The notes: generated by a model from the sequence alone, not told the origin. DNA of 64,000 bases from Leifsonia sp. ZF2019 (GCF_019924635.1 NZ_CP065037.1:124001-188000); one strand, 5' to 3'; positions 19,286 through 28,385 are shown, counted from the first letter of the stretch. Numbers and translations: made by a program.

Positions 19286-20073
19286 CTCAGCCGTCCGCCG
19301 CCCCGAAGCCGCTCTCCGGCTGGCGCGTCCTCGTCCCGCGCGGCGGCCCTTGGGGTGACTCGGTCGCGGCCGATCTGCGCTCCAAAGGCGCCTCCCCGGT
19401 CGTCGCCGCCATGATCAACTTCGCCCCCACGGCGGACGCCCCGGCGCTGGAGCGCGCGCTGGAGCGGCTCGCCGCCGGCGATTTCGACTGGATGACGGTC
19501 ACCAGCGCGACGACGGTGGACGTGCTCAGCGCCCAGCGCGCCGTCGTTCCCCCGAGCACACGCGTGGCCGCGGTCGGCGAGACCACCGCGGCGGCGCTCG
19601 CGGCGGCCGGCTACAAAGTCGACCTCGTGCCGTCGGAGGACAACTCCGCCCGCGGCCTTCTCGAGGAGTGGGAGGCGGCCACGCAGGGCGCGGTGCCGCT
19701 GCGCATCCTGACTCTCCGCTCCGAGATCGCGAAGCCGTTGCTGACCGAGGGCCTGCGGCGCATCGGTCACGATGTGGAGTCGGTCGTCGCCTACCGCACC
19801 GTCGGCGTCTCGGTCCCGGAGGCCGTGGTGTCGGATGTGCATGACGGGCTGGTGCAGGCCATCCTCGTGACCAGCGGCTCCGTCGCCGAGCAGGTCCAGC
19901 TCCAGCTCGGGCCGATTCCCGAGACGACCCTCGTCGCCGCGATCGGTCCGCAGACCGCCCGGGACGCCCGGGCCTTCGGCCTGCGCGTCGACGTGATCGC
20001 CGCCGAGCGCACGGCGTCCTCCCTGATCGACGCCGTCGCCGAGGTCGCCCGCGCCCGCTCCCGCGCCTCCTGA
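19282..20073 (+). CDS. hemD: uroporphyrinogen-III synthase
   Basis: A 263-residue HemD that cyclises hydroxymethylbilane with inversion of ring D. The family is poorly conserved. The support is the two-lobed pattern: the N-terminal WRVLVPRGGPWGDSVA lobe, the VTSATTVDVL turn, then VVAYRTVGVSVPE and ILVTSGSVAEQV, TLVAAIGPQTARDARAFGL in the second half. Position directly after hemC with ATGA overlap supports the call. Gap after it: 117 bp to hemB, carrying two direct repeats. Confidence 0.9.
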   Translation: MTQPSAAPKPLSGWRVLVPRGGPWGDSVAADLRSKGASPVVAAMINFAPTADAPALERALERLAAGDFDWMTVTSATTVDVLSAQRAVVPPSTRVAAVGETTAAALAAAGYKVDLVPSEDNSARGLLEEWEAATQGAVPLRILTLRSEIAKPLLTEGLRRIGHDVESVVAYRTVGVSVPEAVVSDVHDGLVQAILVTSGSVAEQVQLQLGPIPETTLVAAIGPQTARDARAFGLRVDVIAAERTASSLIDAVAEVARARSRAS

Positions 20074-20083
20074 CCTCTCCACA

Positions 20084-20137
20084 TCTGGACCGGATCGCCG
20101 TTCCGGCGCCGCGAAAGCCGACTTCTGGACCGAATCG
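20084..20137. repeat. two 14-bp direct repeats (TCTGGACCGRATCG), 40 bp apart
   Basis: In the hemD-hemB gap, TCTGGACCGGATCG (20084-20097) and TCTGGACCGAATCG (20124-20137) differ at one base and are exactly 40 bp apart, close to four helical turns. The second copy ends 40 bp upstream of the hemB -10 box (20178-20183). This is a possible operator pair or remnant duplication; no protein can be assigned. Confidence 0.7.
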
Positions 20138-20190
20138 GCACGTGCCGGAGCCGGGTAGGCGCCCAGCAACGCAGGCGTAGGCTTGGGCGA

Positions 20191-21171
20191 GTGAGTGAGC
20201 TGCATCCCGTCATCCGCCCGCGTCGCCTCCGGCAGAGTCCGGCCCTCCGCCGTCTGACCGCGGAGACGCGGCTCCACCCGGCCGAGCTGATCCTCCCGAT
20301 GTTCGTGCGCGAGGGCACCGCCGAGCCGCTGCCGATCGCGTCGATGCCGGGGGTGCAGCAGCACAGCATCGACTCGCTCAAGCGCGCGGCCGTGCAGGCG
20401 GCCGAGGCCGGCGTCGGCGGCGTGATGCTGTTCGGTGTGCCGGAGACGCGGGATGCGGTGGGCAGCGCCGCGACGGACCCCGACGGCATCCTGAACGTCG
20501 CCACCCGTGCGCTGGTCTCCGAGGTCGGCGACGCGCTCGTGGTGCAGACGGACCTGTGCCTCGACGAGTTCACCGACCACGGGCACTGCGGCGTGCTCGA
20601 CGACGCCGGCCATGTGGACAACGACGCGACGCTGGAGCGGTACCGCGACATGGCCATCACCCAGGCGGAGGCCGGTTCTCAGCTGCTCGGGCTCTCCGGA
20701 ATGATGGACGGCCAGGTCGGGGCGGTGCGCGACGCGCTCGACGCGGCCGGCCGCCACGACGTCGTGCTGCTCGCCTACGCGGCGAAGTACGCCTCCGCTT
20801 TCTACGGGCCGTTCCGTGAGGCTGTCGACTCGCAGCTCTCCGGCGACCGCCGCGCCTACCAGCAGGACCCGGCCAACCGCCGCGAGGGACTCCGGGAGGC
20901 GCGCCTCGATCTCGACGAGGGCGCCGACATCCTCATGGTCAAGCCGGCCCTGAGCTATCTCGACGTGCTCAGCGATGTGGCCGCGATCAGCGACGTGCCG
21001 GTCTGGGCTTACCAGGTGTCGGGCGAGTACGCGATGGTGGAGGCCGCGGCCGCGCACGGCTGGATCGACCGTCGCCGCATCGTCGAGGAGACCCTGATCG
21101 GCGCCCGCCGGGCCGGAGCCGATGCGATCATGACCTATTGGGCGACCGAGGTGGCGGGGTGGCTGCGATGA
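20191..21171 (+). CDS. hemB: porphobilinogen synthase (delta-aminolevulinic acid dehydratase)
   Basis: A 326-residue HemB condensing two 5-aminolevulinate molecules to porphobilinogen. Catalytic lysines are K199 ([12 protein letters not shown]) and K251 ([10 protein letters not shown]). The metal-site segment reads [14 protein letters not shown], with two of the three Zn-type Cys (middle one Asp), the usual actinobacterial form. The start is GTG with a TAGGCT -10 box (20178-20183) 7 nt upstream, so hemB may start its own leaderless transcript inside the cluster. It overlaps hemL by 4 nt. Confidence 0.95.
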   Translation: MSELHPVIRPRRLRQSPALRRLTAETRLHPAELILPMFVREGTAEPLPIASMPGVQQHSIDSLKRAAVQAAEAGVGGVMLFGVPETRDAVGSAATDPDGILNVATRALVSEVGDALVVQTDLCLDEFTDHGHCGVLDDAGHVDNDATLERYRDMAITQAEAGSQLLGLSGMMDGQVGAVRDALDAAGRHDVVLLAYAAKYASAFYGPFREAVDSQLSGDRRAYQQDPANRREGLREARLDLDEGADILMVKPALSYLDVLSDVAAISDVPVWAYQVSGEYAMVEAAAAHGWIDRRRIVEETLIGARRAGADAIMTYWATEVAGWLR

Positions 21172-22517
21172 GCGACGTGCAGGGCAGCGACGTGCAGGGT
21201 CTGGCCGACGGCGCCGCTCTCGGCGACGTCAATCTCGCGCAGTTCGAGCGCGCGCAGCGTGTCATCCCCGGCGGCGTCAACTCGCCGGTACGGGCATTCC
21301 GTTCCGTCGGCGGGACGCCGCGCTTCATGGTGTCGGCCCGCGGTCCCTACATCACCGATGCCCAGGGGCGCGAGTACGTCGACCTCGTCGCGTCGTGGGG
21401 GCCGGCCATCCTGGGTCACGCGCATCCCGCCGTGGTCGCCGCTGTGCAGCAGGCCGCGGCTCACGGCCTGTCGTTCGGCGCATCCACGCCGGCCGAGACC
21501 GAGCTGGCGGAGGCCGTGCTCGGGCGCGTGCCGTTCATCGAGAAGCTGCGGCTGGTCTCCACCGGCACCGAGGCGACCATGACCGCCATCCGGCTCGCCC
21601 GGGGCTTCACCGGCCGACCGCTGCTGATCAAATTCGCCGGGCACTATCACGGCCACTCCGACAGCCTCCTCGCGGAGGCCGGCTCCGGCCTCGCGACGCT
21701 GTCGCTCCCTGGTTCGGCGGGCGTCACCGAGGCGACGGCCGCGCAGACTCTGGTGCTCCCGTACAACGACCTGGACGCCGTGCGCGCCGCCTTCGAAGCC
21801 AACGGCCCGGACATCGCCGCTGTCATCACGGAGGCCGCGGCCGCCAACATGGGCGTCGTCCCGCCGGACCCGGGCTTCAACGCCGCCCTCGTCGACCTCG
21901 CCCATGAGTTCGGCGCCCTGCTCATCCTGGACGAAGTGCTTACCGGGTTCCGTGTGAGCGAGGCCGGATTCTGGGGTCTGGACCGCGGCTACACGCCCGA
22001 TCTCGTCACCTTCGGCAAGGTCGTCGGCGGCGGAATGCCGTTGGCCGCGCTCGGCGGTCGCGCTGAGCTGATGGACTTCCTCGCCCCCACCGGCCCCGTC
22101 TACCAGGCGGGCACGCTCTCCGGCAATCCGGTCGCCGTCGCCGCCGGGCTCGCGACTCTCGCGCACGCGGACGAGGCCGTCTACGACAGGCTCGACGTCG
22201 TCGCCGAGACCGTCTCCGCAGCCGTCTCCGCCGCGCTCGCCGCCGAGGGCGTCGCCCACCGCGTGCAGCGCGCGGGCAGCCTGTTCAGCTTCGTCTTCGG
22301 TGAATTCGCGACGGCTCCGCGCACGTACGCCGAGGTGCAGACCCAGGAGGCGTTCCGCTATCGCGCCTTCTTCCACGCCATGCTCGACGCGGGTGTCTCG
22401 CTCCCGCCGAGCGTCTTCGAGGCGTGGTTCGTCACGGCCGCGCACGACGACGAGGCGATCGGCCGCATCCTGGAAGCACTCCCCGGTGCCGCCCGTGCGG
22501 CGGCGGCAGCGGTCTGA
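21168..22517 (+). CDS. hemL: glutamate-1-semialdehyde 2,1-aminomutase
   Basis: A 449-residue PLP enzyme that converts glutamate-1-semialdehyde to 5-aminolevulinate. The Schiff-base Lys is K284 in [18 protein letters not shown] at the N-terminus, [14 protein letters not shown] and [18 protein letters not shown] are family blocks. The ATG 21168 overlaps the hemB stop by 4 nt; residues 2-11 are a duplicated pentapeptide SDVQG from a 15-bp tandem repeat (21171-21200). Last haem gene; the next gene is convergent. Confidence 0.95.
   Translation: MSDVQGSDVQGLADGAALGDVNLAQFERAQRVIPGGVNSPVRAFRSVGGTPRFMVSARGPYITDAQGREYVDLVASWGPAILGHAHPAVVAAVQQAAAHGLSFGASTPAETELAEAVLGRVPFIEKLRLVSTGTEATMTAIRLARGFTGRPLLIKFAGHYHGHSDSLLAEAGSGLATLSLPGSAGVTEATAAQTLVLPYNDLDAVRAAFEANGPDIAAVITEAAAANMGVVPPDPGFNAALVDLAHEFGALLILDEVLTGFRVSEAGFWGLDRGYTPDLVTFGKVVGGGMPLAALGGRAELMDFLAPTGPVYQAGTLSGNPVAVAAGLATLAHADEAVYDRLDVVAETVSAAVSAALAAEGVAHRVQRAGSLFSFVFGEFATAPRTYAEVQTQEAFRYRAFFHAMLDAGVSLPPSVFEAWFVTAAHDDEAIGRILEALPGAARAAAAAV
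21171..21200 (+). repeat. 15-bp tandem duplication after hemL start codon
   Basis: Right after the ATG, AGCGACGTGCAGGGC is followed by AGCGACGTGCAGGGT, a 14/15 identical in-frame duplication encoding SDVQG twice. It lengthens the poorly conserved N-terminus only. Confidence 0.9.
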
Positions 22518-22542
22518 ACTGACCGGCGGGGCGTGTTCCGGC

Positions 22543-22773
22543 TCAGTCGTCCGCCGCCGACCGCGCCGGTGACAACGTCTGCACGAAGCTGTAGGTCGCC
22601 GTCGCGGGCCAGCCGTCCGCGTCGAGCAGGGCGTAGATGTCGTACATGCCGCCTGCGGACGCCCGTCGGCGCAGCGTGCGCGGCGGCGCGTCCGAGGGGG
22701 CGCGCTCCGTCACCGTGCGCGGTGCCTCGCCTTCACGCAGAAGGCGGGCGCGGAAGGTGGTGGTGCGGGTCAC
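22543..22773 (-). CDS. small hypothetical protein
   Basis: A 76-residue soluble protein beginning TRTTTFRARLLREGEAPRTV, with a YDIYALLDADGW segment, then TATYSFVQTL and a polar tail. I do not recognise a family. Support for coding: GTG start with an AGAAGG run about 10 nt upstream, G+C pattern like its neighbours, and it fills the gap between hemL (convergent) and the sugar permease. Low confidence on function, moderate on existence. Confidence 0.5.
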   Translation of the reverse strand: MTRTTTFRARLLREGEAPRTVTERAPSDAPPRTLRRRASAGGMYDIYALLDADGWPATATYSFVQTLSPARSAADD

Positions 22774-22801
22774 CCGACCACCTTCTCACACCCGCCCCTG
22801 C

Positions 22802-24058
22802 TCAGGCTTGGCCGTGCGACGCCCTCGACCGGCGCGACAGCGAGTCGATGATGACCGCCAGGAGCAGCACGGCGCCCGTGATCATGAACCGGTAGGACGA
22901 GTCGAGGTTCATGAGGGTCAGGCCGTTCGAGATCGACTGGATGACCAGGATGCCGAGGAGCGCGGACCAGGCGGAGCCGCGCCCGCCGAAGAGGCTCGTG
23001 CCGCCGATGACCGCCGCGGCGATCGCGTTGAGGTTGGTGTCCGTGCCGCCGGAGCCGGCGCCCACGGAGGCGAGCCGGGCGGCCGCGAGCAGACCACCGA
23101 CGGCGGCGAAGGTGGAGCAGAGGATGAACACGCTGATGAACACGCGGTTGACCTTGATGCCGGCTCGGCGAGCCGCCTCGACGGAGCCGCCGACCGCGAA
23201 GACCGAGCGGCCCCACTTGGTGCGGGTGAGAAAGAAGTTCATCACGATCACGAGCACCACGAAGAAGAGGAACATCGCTCCCGTGCCGCGGTCGGTCGAG
23301 AGGTACCAGACGGCGATGCAGAGACCGATGAGGAGCAGACCGGCCTTGAGTGCGACGGCGGCCGTCGAACCTTCCGAGAGCCCCGCGTTCCGGCGGCGCA
23401 CGTTGCTGCGCCAGTCGGAGACGAACATCCCGCCGGCCGCGATCACCGCCAGCGCGTAGGCGGCCCACGGCGGCAGGAACGTCTGCTGGGCGAACTGCAC
23501 GATCCACGAGTCGTAGGGGATGTTGATCGAGCTGTTGGCGCCGAGGATCCACAGTTGCACGCCGAGGAAGCCGAGGAGGCCGGCGAGCGTGATGACGAAG
23601 CTCGGCACGCCGAAGCGGGTGAAGAGCAGGCCGTAGACGTACCCGATCACCGCGCCCGCGAGGATCGCCACGATGACGGTCGCCCACAGCGGCCAGTGGA
23701 GCTGGGTGAAGCCGACGCCGAGGATGGCGGCGGAGACACCGCTCACGGAGCCGACCGAGAGGTCGATCTGGCCCAGCAGCAGCACGAGCACGATGCCGAT
23801 CGAGATGGTCCCGATCGCCGCGCACTGCAGCGTGAGGTTCACCAGGTTGTTGGCGCTGAGGAAGTTGGGGTTGAGCACCTGGAAGACGACCCAGATCACG
23901 ACGAGGCCGATGACGACCGGCAGCGATCCGAGGTCGCCGCCGCGCACCCGGCGGCCGAAGCCGCGCAGCGCGCCGCCGAGGCCCTCCTCCCGGATGAGGC
24001 GCTCGTCCTGCAGGTCGGCCGCGACCTCCGCGGGGGTCTCCGCTGTTGCCTTGCTCAT
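22802..24058 (-). CDS. sugar ABC transporter permease (XylH-like)
   Basis: A 418-residue integral membrane protein with around ten hydrophobic segments; family BPD_transp_2 (RbsC/XylH). The NBD-contacting loop reads VGGSVEAARRAGI. A 40-residue charged N-terminus (to RRVRGGDLGSLPV) precedes the first helix. ATG 24058 overlaps the ATPase stop by 4 nt (ATGA); the open frame extends further upstream to 24592 but only as a shadow of the ATPase gene. Together with the two upstream genes it forms an importer for a monosaccharide, probably xylose. Confidence 0.88.
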   Translation of the reverse strand: MSKATAETPAEVAADLQDERLIREEGLGGALRGFGRRVRGGDLGSLPVVIGLVVIWVVFQVLNPNFLSANNLVNLTLQCAAIGTISIGIVLVLLLGQIDLSVGSVSGVSAAILGVGFTQLHWPLWATVIVAILAGAVIGYVYGLLFTRFGVPSFVITLAGLLGFLGVQLWILGANSSINIPYDSWIVQFAQQTFLPPWAAYALAVIAAGGMFVSDWRSNVRRRNAGLSEGSTAAVALKAGLLLIGLCIAVWYLSTDRGTGAMFLFFVVLVIVMNFFLTRTKWGRSVFAVGGSVEAARRAGIKVNRVFISVFILCSTFAAVGGLLAAARLASVGAGSGGTDTNLNAIAAAVIGGTSLFGGRGSAWSALLGILVIQSISNGLTLMNLDSSYRFMITGAVLLLAVIIDSLSRRSRASHGQA

Positions 24059-24903
24059 GCGTCGGCCTTCCCTTCGCTGCTGCCGGTGGTCTCGACCGTG
24101 CTCTCGCCGGCGCGACCCGCCCGGCGGCTCACGACGTTGTCGGTGGCGCCGGTGATGGCCGAGATGATCTCCTCGTAGCTGACGTCGGCCACGTGGAATT
24201 CGCCGTTGTTGCGGCCGAGGCGGAGGACCGCGACCCGGTCGGCCACGGCCTGCACGTCGGCCATGTTGTGGCTGATGAGGAGCACGCCGAGCCCGCGCTC
24301 GCGCAGCCGCTCGATGAGGTTGAGCACCTCGGCGGTCTGCGCGACGCCGAGGGCGGCGGTCGGCTCGTCGAGGATGACGACGCGCGGGTCGCCGATCAGC
24401 GAGCGGGCGATCGCGACGGTCTGGCGCTGGCCGCCGGAGAGCGACGCGACCGCGATCCGGACGGAGGGGATGCGCGCCGACAGCTGGCGGAGGAGGCTCC
24501 ACGACCGCTTCTCCATCTCCTCCTCGTCGAGCGTGCCGTGGGTGATCTCGCGCCCCAGGAAGAGGTTCGAGACGACGTCGAGGTTGTCGCACAGTGCGAG
24601 GTCCTGGAAGACGGTGGCGATCCCCAGCTCGCGCGATGCGGCGGGCGACGGGATGGTCACATCCTGCCCGTCGAAGGTGATGGTGCCCGAATCCTGCGGG
24701 TGCACGCCCGCGAGGATCTTCACGAGCGTGGACTTGCCGGCGCCGTTGTCGCCGACGAGGGCGACGACCTCGCCCGGGTAGACGTCGAGATGGATGTCGG
24801 TGAGCGCCTGAACGGCGCCGAAGCCTTTCGAGACGCCGCTCAGCGAGAGTACGGGCCGGCGCTCGGTCCGCTCCTCCTCGGCGATCGCGGATTCCATGGT
24901 CAC
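24055..24903 (-). CDS. sugar ABC transporter ATP-binding protein, single nucleotide-binding domain
   Basis: A 282-residue ATPase with Walker A GDNGAGKST, signature LSGGQRQ, Walker B VVILDEP and H-loop SHN. It has one ABC domain, whereas the classical XylG/RbsA partners of this permease family have two fused domains of about 500 residues, so it must dimerise. Start: GTG 24903 with AAGGAG 8 nt upstream, preferred to the ATG two codons on. It is followed by the permease (4-nt overlap) and preceded by the binding protein after a 106-bp gap. Confidence 0.88.
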   Translation of the reverse strand: MTMESAIAEEERTERRPVLSLSGVSKGFGAVQALTDIHLDVYPGEVVALVGDNGAGKSTLVKILAGVHPQDSGTITFDGQDVTIPSPAASRELGIATVFQDLALCDNLDVVSNLFLGREITHGTLDEEEMEKRSWSLLRQLSARIPSVRIAVASLSGGQRQTVAIARSLIGDPRVVILDEPTAALGVAQTAEVLNLIERLRERGLGVLLISHNMADVQAVADRVAVLRLGRNNGEFHVADVSYEEIISAITGATDNVVSRRAGRAGESTVETTGSSEGKADA

Positions 24904-25009
24904 GGCGTTCTCTCCTTCGAGGTGAGCTGGTGGTTCGGGTCCATCGTAGGGCGGGTGCACGCGGCCCTCCAGGTGCGGTGGCGCATCTGGAGGGCCGCGC
25001 TGCCAGGTG

Positions 25010-26122
25010 TTACTTGATGCCGTACTTGTCGCACGCCGCCTTGTAGTCCGCCGTGCAGATCTTCGCAGCGGAGTCCGCTCCGTAGAACTCGTCCTTGACG
25101 ACGGTGCTCTCGATGTTGTCGGTCGTCACGGCGACCGGCTTGAGCAGGAACGAGGCGATCTTCGCGCCGCCCGCGGTGTCGACGCTCGTGTCGCCGGCAG
25201 GCTTCTGCCCCTTGGTGAGCGCGATCGCGAGCTCGGCCGCCTTCTCAGCCTCCGGCTGGATGGCCTTGTACACGGTCATGTACTGGTCGCCGGCGAGGAT
25301 GCGCTGGATGCCGGCGAGCTCGGCGTCTTGACCGGTGACCGGCGGGATCGGGGAGACGTTGGCCGCCTTGAGTGCGGCGATCGCGCCGCCGCCCGTTCCG
25401 TCGTTGGCCGCGTAGATCGCCGTGATCTGGCTGCCGAACTGCGTGATCTGGCCCGACACCCAGTTCTGGGCCTGTGCCGGGTCCCATCCTGGTGTGTCGT
25501 ACTCGGCGAGCACCTTGTAGCCGCTGGTGTCGATCACGCTGTGCGCGCCCTTCTTGAACAGGGTCGCGTTGTTGTCGGTGGGCGAGCCGTTGACCATCAG
25601 GATGCCGCTGCCTGCCGCGACGCCGTCCTTCTTCAGCTTGTCGACCAGCGCGGTGGCCTGCAGCTTGCCGACCTCCTCGTTGTCGAACGAGATGTAGTAG
25701 TCGACGTCCTTGCTGTTGATCAGGCGGTCGTAGGAGATGACCGGGATGTTCTTGGCCTTCGCCTCGCCGACGATGGAGGCGGCGGCCTCGCCGTCGAACG
25801 GGTCGAGGACGAGCACCTTGACGCCCTGGGTCAGCATGGACTCCGCCTGCTGCTGCTGCTTGCTGGCGTCGCCGTCTGCGTTCGCGTAGAGCACCTTGCA
25901 GTCGGGGCAGAGGTCTTTGATCTTCGCTTCGAAGAAGGGCTTGTCGGCCGCCTCGTAGCGGGCGGTCACGGAGTCGGGGAGGAGAAGGCCGATCTGGGCC
26001 TTCGAGGCGTCGGCGGTGGAGGAGCCCCCGCTGCCGGAGCCGTTCGAACAGGCTGTGAGACTGAGTGCGGTGAGGAGGACCGCGGCCGACGCGATCAGTC
26101 CTCTCTTGGTGGCGATCTTCAT
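25010..26122 (-). CDS. xylose-type sugar-binding lipoprotein of ABC importer
   Basis: A 370-residue periplasmic-binding-protein type (ribose/xylose family) lipoprotein. The signal peptide ends in a lipobox LTAC with Cys25, so the protein is anchored outside the membrane. It shows the XylF-like blocks ISYDRLI, YYISFDNEEVGKLQA and VTGQDAELAG, which favour D-xylose as ligand (inference). The ATG is 7 nt after GGAGG (26130-26134). First gene of the importer operon; the 106 bp before the ATPase could hold an attenuating structure. Confidence 0.88.
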   Translation of the reverse strand: MKIATKRGLIASAAVLLTALSLTACSNGSGSGGSSTADASKAQIGLLLPDSVTARYEAADKPFFEAKIKDLCPDCKVLYANADGDASKQQQQAESMLTQGVKVLVLDPFDGEAAASIVGEAKAKNIPVISYDRLINSKDVDYYISFDNEEVGKLQATALVDKLKKDGVAAGSGILMVNGSPTDNNATLFKKGAHSVIDTSGYKVLAEYDTPGWDPAQAQNWVSGQITQFGSQITAIYAANDGTGGGAIAALKAANVSPIPPVTGQDAELAGIQRILAGDQYMTVYKAIQPEAEKAAELAIALTKGQKPAGDTSVDTAGGAKIASFLLKPVAVTTDNIESTVVKDEFYGADSAAKICTADYKAACDKYGIK

Positions 26123-26167
26123 TGAAAAACCTCCGGTTCGAGCCCGCCGTCCTTGGCGGCTGGGTTG

Positions 26168-26196
26168 AGTGTGTCAGGTGCACGTCTTGGCGTCAA
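26168..26196 (-). promoter_or_regulatory. predicted promoter of the sugar importer operon
   Basis: On the minus strand TTGACG (26191-26196) and CACACT (26168-26173) are separated by 17 bp and lie about 46 bp upstream of the binding-protein ATG. The -35 is a 5/6 match to consensus; the -10 is weak (3/6). A ROK operator would be expected to overlap it; the AT-richer stretch at about 26196-26230 on the upstream side is the obvious candidate, but I cannot define a palindrome. Confidence 0.45.
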
Positions 26197-26269
26197 TACT
26201 TGAATCCAACGCATTCGATAACGGTTCGTCACGTTCGGGGGGCAACGGGGGACAGCGCGGTCGGAGGGG

Positions 26270-27451
26270 TCAGTTCGACGCGCTCTGAGGCGTCAGCGAG
26301 ACCCGGTCGACGGCGTACGCGACCGCGCCGAGGGTAGCCGCCCGCGTGCCGAGCTGCCCCTGCACGATGTCGGGCATCAGCTCCTCGCCCACGATGATGG
26401 ACCGCTCGACGGCGTGCCGCATCGGACCGAGCAGGAGCTCGCCGGCGCGGGCCAGCTCGCCGCCCACCACGACGCGCTCCGGGTCGAGCAGATTGCAGAG
26501 GTTCGCCGTGGCCACGCCGATGTGCTTGCCGGCGTCGGCGATGGCGCGGATGCAGCGCGCGTCCCCCGCCATCGCCTGCAGCACGACGTCGCCCAGCTTG
26601 AGGCTGCCGAGGTGGTCGCGCAGCTCGTCCAGGATGGCCGGACCCCCGGCGATCGCCTCCAGGCAGCCGCGGTTGCCGCACCGGCAGAGCGGTCCGTTCT
26701 CGCGGATCGTCGTGTGGCCGAACTCCCCGGCGGTGCCGTTGTTGCCGCGGAACAGCTGGCCGTTCAGGAGGAGGCCCGCGCCGATCCCGTCGCCCACGTC
26801 GAGCGTGATGGAGTTGCGCTTGCCGCGCCCTGCGCCGAACCGGGACTCGGCCAGGGCGGTGAGGTTGGCCGCGTTGTCGACGAACACCGGCCGCTTCACC
26901 CGGCGCTCCAGCGCGTCCGCGAGGACCACGCCGTCCCAGCCGCGCATGATCCCGCTGCGGGCGATGGTCCCGCTCGCGCGGTCGAGCGGGGCGGGCAGGG
27001 CGATGCCGATCGCGAGCACCTCGTCACGGGAGGCCTCGACCGAGTCGAGCATGTCGCTCAGCAGCATCGAGACTTTGTCGAGCTCGTTGTCCGCCCGGTG
27101 GTCGCGGGCGAGCGGCATGTGGTTCTCGGCCACGACCGTGTGCGCGACGTCGGCCAGCGCGACGCGCAGGTGCCGGGTGGAGAAATGGACGCCGACGACG
27201 AGCCCGAGCGCGTGCGCCAGCGTGACGTGCTGGGCGCGCCGGCCGCTGCGGATGCTCTGCGTCGTGTGCAGCACGCCGGAGGTCGAGAGCTCCTTCACGA
27301 TGTTCGACACCGTGGCGGGCGAGAGGCCCGTCGCGCCGGCCAGCTCGACCTGGGTCAGGCCGCCGTGCTTCTTGATGGCGTCGACGATTCGAGCTCGGTT
27401 GGCTTCACGAAGTGAAGTCTGCGAGCCCGGAGTCCGTCTCTGGGTGGCCAC
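26270..27451 (-). CDS. ROK-family transcriptional regulator (XylR/NagC-like)
   Basis: A 393-residue repressor. Residues about 15-70 form a winged helix (LTQVELAGATGLSPATVSNIVKEL), and the remainder is a ROK sugar-kinase-like domain with the zinc motif CRCGNRGCLEA and the upstream GEFGHTT. The GTG at 27451 is selected because a TATCCT -10 box (27459-27464) ends 7 nt before it and there is no Shine-Dalgarno sequence; the frame itself opens at 27499. It lies upstream of, and parallel to, the sugar importer operon (147-bp gap), which it probably represses until the sugar is present. Confidence 0.87.
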   Translation of the reverse strand: MATQRRTPGSQTSLREANRARIVDAIKKHGGLTQVELAGATGLSPATVSNIVKELSTSGVLHTTQSIRSGRRAQHVTLAHALGLVVGVHFSTRHLRVALADVAHTVVAENHMPLARDHRADNELDKVSMLLSDMLDSVEASRDEVLAIGIALPAPLDRASGTIARSGIMRGWDGVVLADALERRVKRPVFVDNAANLTALAESRFGAGRGKRNSITLDVGDGIGAGLLLNGQLFRGNNGTAGEFGHTTIRENGPLCRCGNRGCLEAIAGGPAILDELRDHLGSLKLGDVVLQAMAGDARCIRAIADAGKHIGVATANLCNLLDPERVVVGGELARAGELLLGPMRHAVERSIIVGEELMPDIVQGQLGTRAATLGAVAYAVDRVSLTPQSASN

Positions 27452-27566
27452 GACGAGAAGGATACATGCCCCGCCGAGGGAGCGACCCGTCGTGCACAAC
27501 CCAAGGGTTATGGCTTTGTGAGGTTCGGCACTGCCACGGGCTCCGGGGTGTTGGCAGGATAGACGT

Positions 27567-27953
27567 ATGGCCGATCTGCACGTTCACCCCGACCGCTTGG
27601 AGATCCATCTCACGCGGGCGGAGAAGGTGCTCGCCCTCAAGCGGGACGACCTGGTCATCCCGCGCGACAGCATCCGGTCGGTCGCCATCACCGAGGATCC
27701 GTGGATCTGGATCCGCGGCATCCGCGCTCCGGGTGCCGCTGTCCCGCTGACACTCTCCGTCGGCACGTGGAAGTTCCACGGCGGTCAGGACTTCCTGCTG
27801 ATCAAGGGCAAGCAGCGCGCGGCCGTGGTGATCGACCTCGACGGCGAGGAGTATTCGCGCGTCATCGTCTCGACGCCGCACGCGGCGAAGCTCGTCGAGA
27901 CCCTGCGCATCGACGTCGCCGACATCCCCGCCGAGGGCGAGATCATCGAGTAG
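27567..27953 (+). CDS. hypothetical protein, PH-like beta-rich fold suspected
   Basis: A 128-residue soluble protein with alternating short beta-like segments (LEIHLTRAEKVLAL, LVIPRDSIRSVAI, FLLIKGKQRAAVVIDL) and no catalytic motif. The pattern recalls bacterial PH-like domains, but this is a guess. CAGGAT ends 6 nt before the ATG and may be a leaderless -10 box. Divergent from the ROK gene (115 bp). Confidence 0.6.
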   Translation: MADLHVHPDRLEIHLTRAEKVLALKRDDLVIPRDSIRSVAITEDPWIWIRGIRAPGAAVPLTLSVGTWKFHGGQDFLLIKGKQRAAVVIDLDGEEYSRVIVSTPHAAKLVETLRIDVADIPAEGEIIE

Positions 27954-27995
27954 GTCCGCCTGCTCGGCGGCCCGCCGGCTCCGCCGGACGCCAGC

Positions 27996-28385
27996 TCAGC
28001 CTGCTTGGGCGACGACGAACAGCACCAGCCCGACGAGCGGCGGGATGCCCTGCACCAGCGCGGCCGTGGGCGTTCGACCCCCGACGGTCAGTTGCACCAC
28101 CGCGGCGAGCACCATGCAGGTGCAGGTGAAGAAGATCAGCCCGAACCCCACGTGGTGCAGGGTCGTCCAGTAGAGCACCAGGCCGACGATCGCGCCGCCC
28201 GCGAGGAAGAGATTGTAGAAGCCCTGCGTGTAGGCGAGCGGGCGCCCGACATCCGCGTCCCGCTGGCTCGCGACGCCGTAGCGCCGCCAGACGCCCGGTG
28301 ACGACCACGCGATCGTCTGCGAACCGAACACGGCGAGGTGCACCACCGCCGCGAAGGCGACGAAGACGGACGCGACGATGGCCAT
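27996..28385 (-). CDS. DUF1304 membrane protein, copy 1
   Basis: A 129-residue protein with four hydrophobic helices and the DUF1304 signatures AWSSPGVWRRYGVASQ and LAYTQGFYNLFLAGGA. The start is ATG 28385, with a TATCCT -10 box 6 nt upstream (28392-28397 on the plus strand). Transcribed divergently from the FAD monooxygenase, with only 24 bp between start codons. A second copy lies on the other side of that gene. Function unknown. Confidence 0.8.
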   Translation of the reverse strand: MAIVASVFVAFAAVVHLAVFGSQTIAWSSPGVWRRYGVASQRDADVGRPLAYTQGFYNLFLAGGAIVGLVLYWTTLHHVGFGLIFFTCTCMVLAAVVQLTVGGRTPTAALVQGIPPLVGLVLFVVAQAG

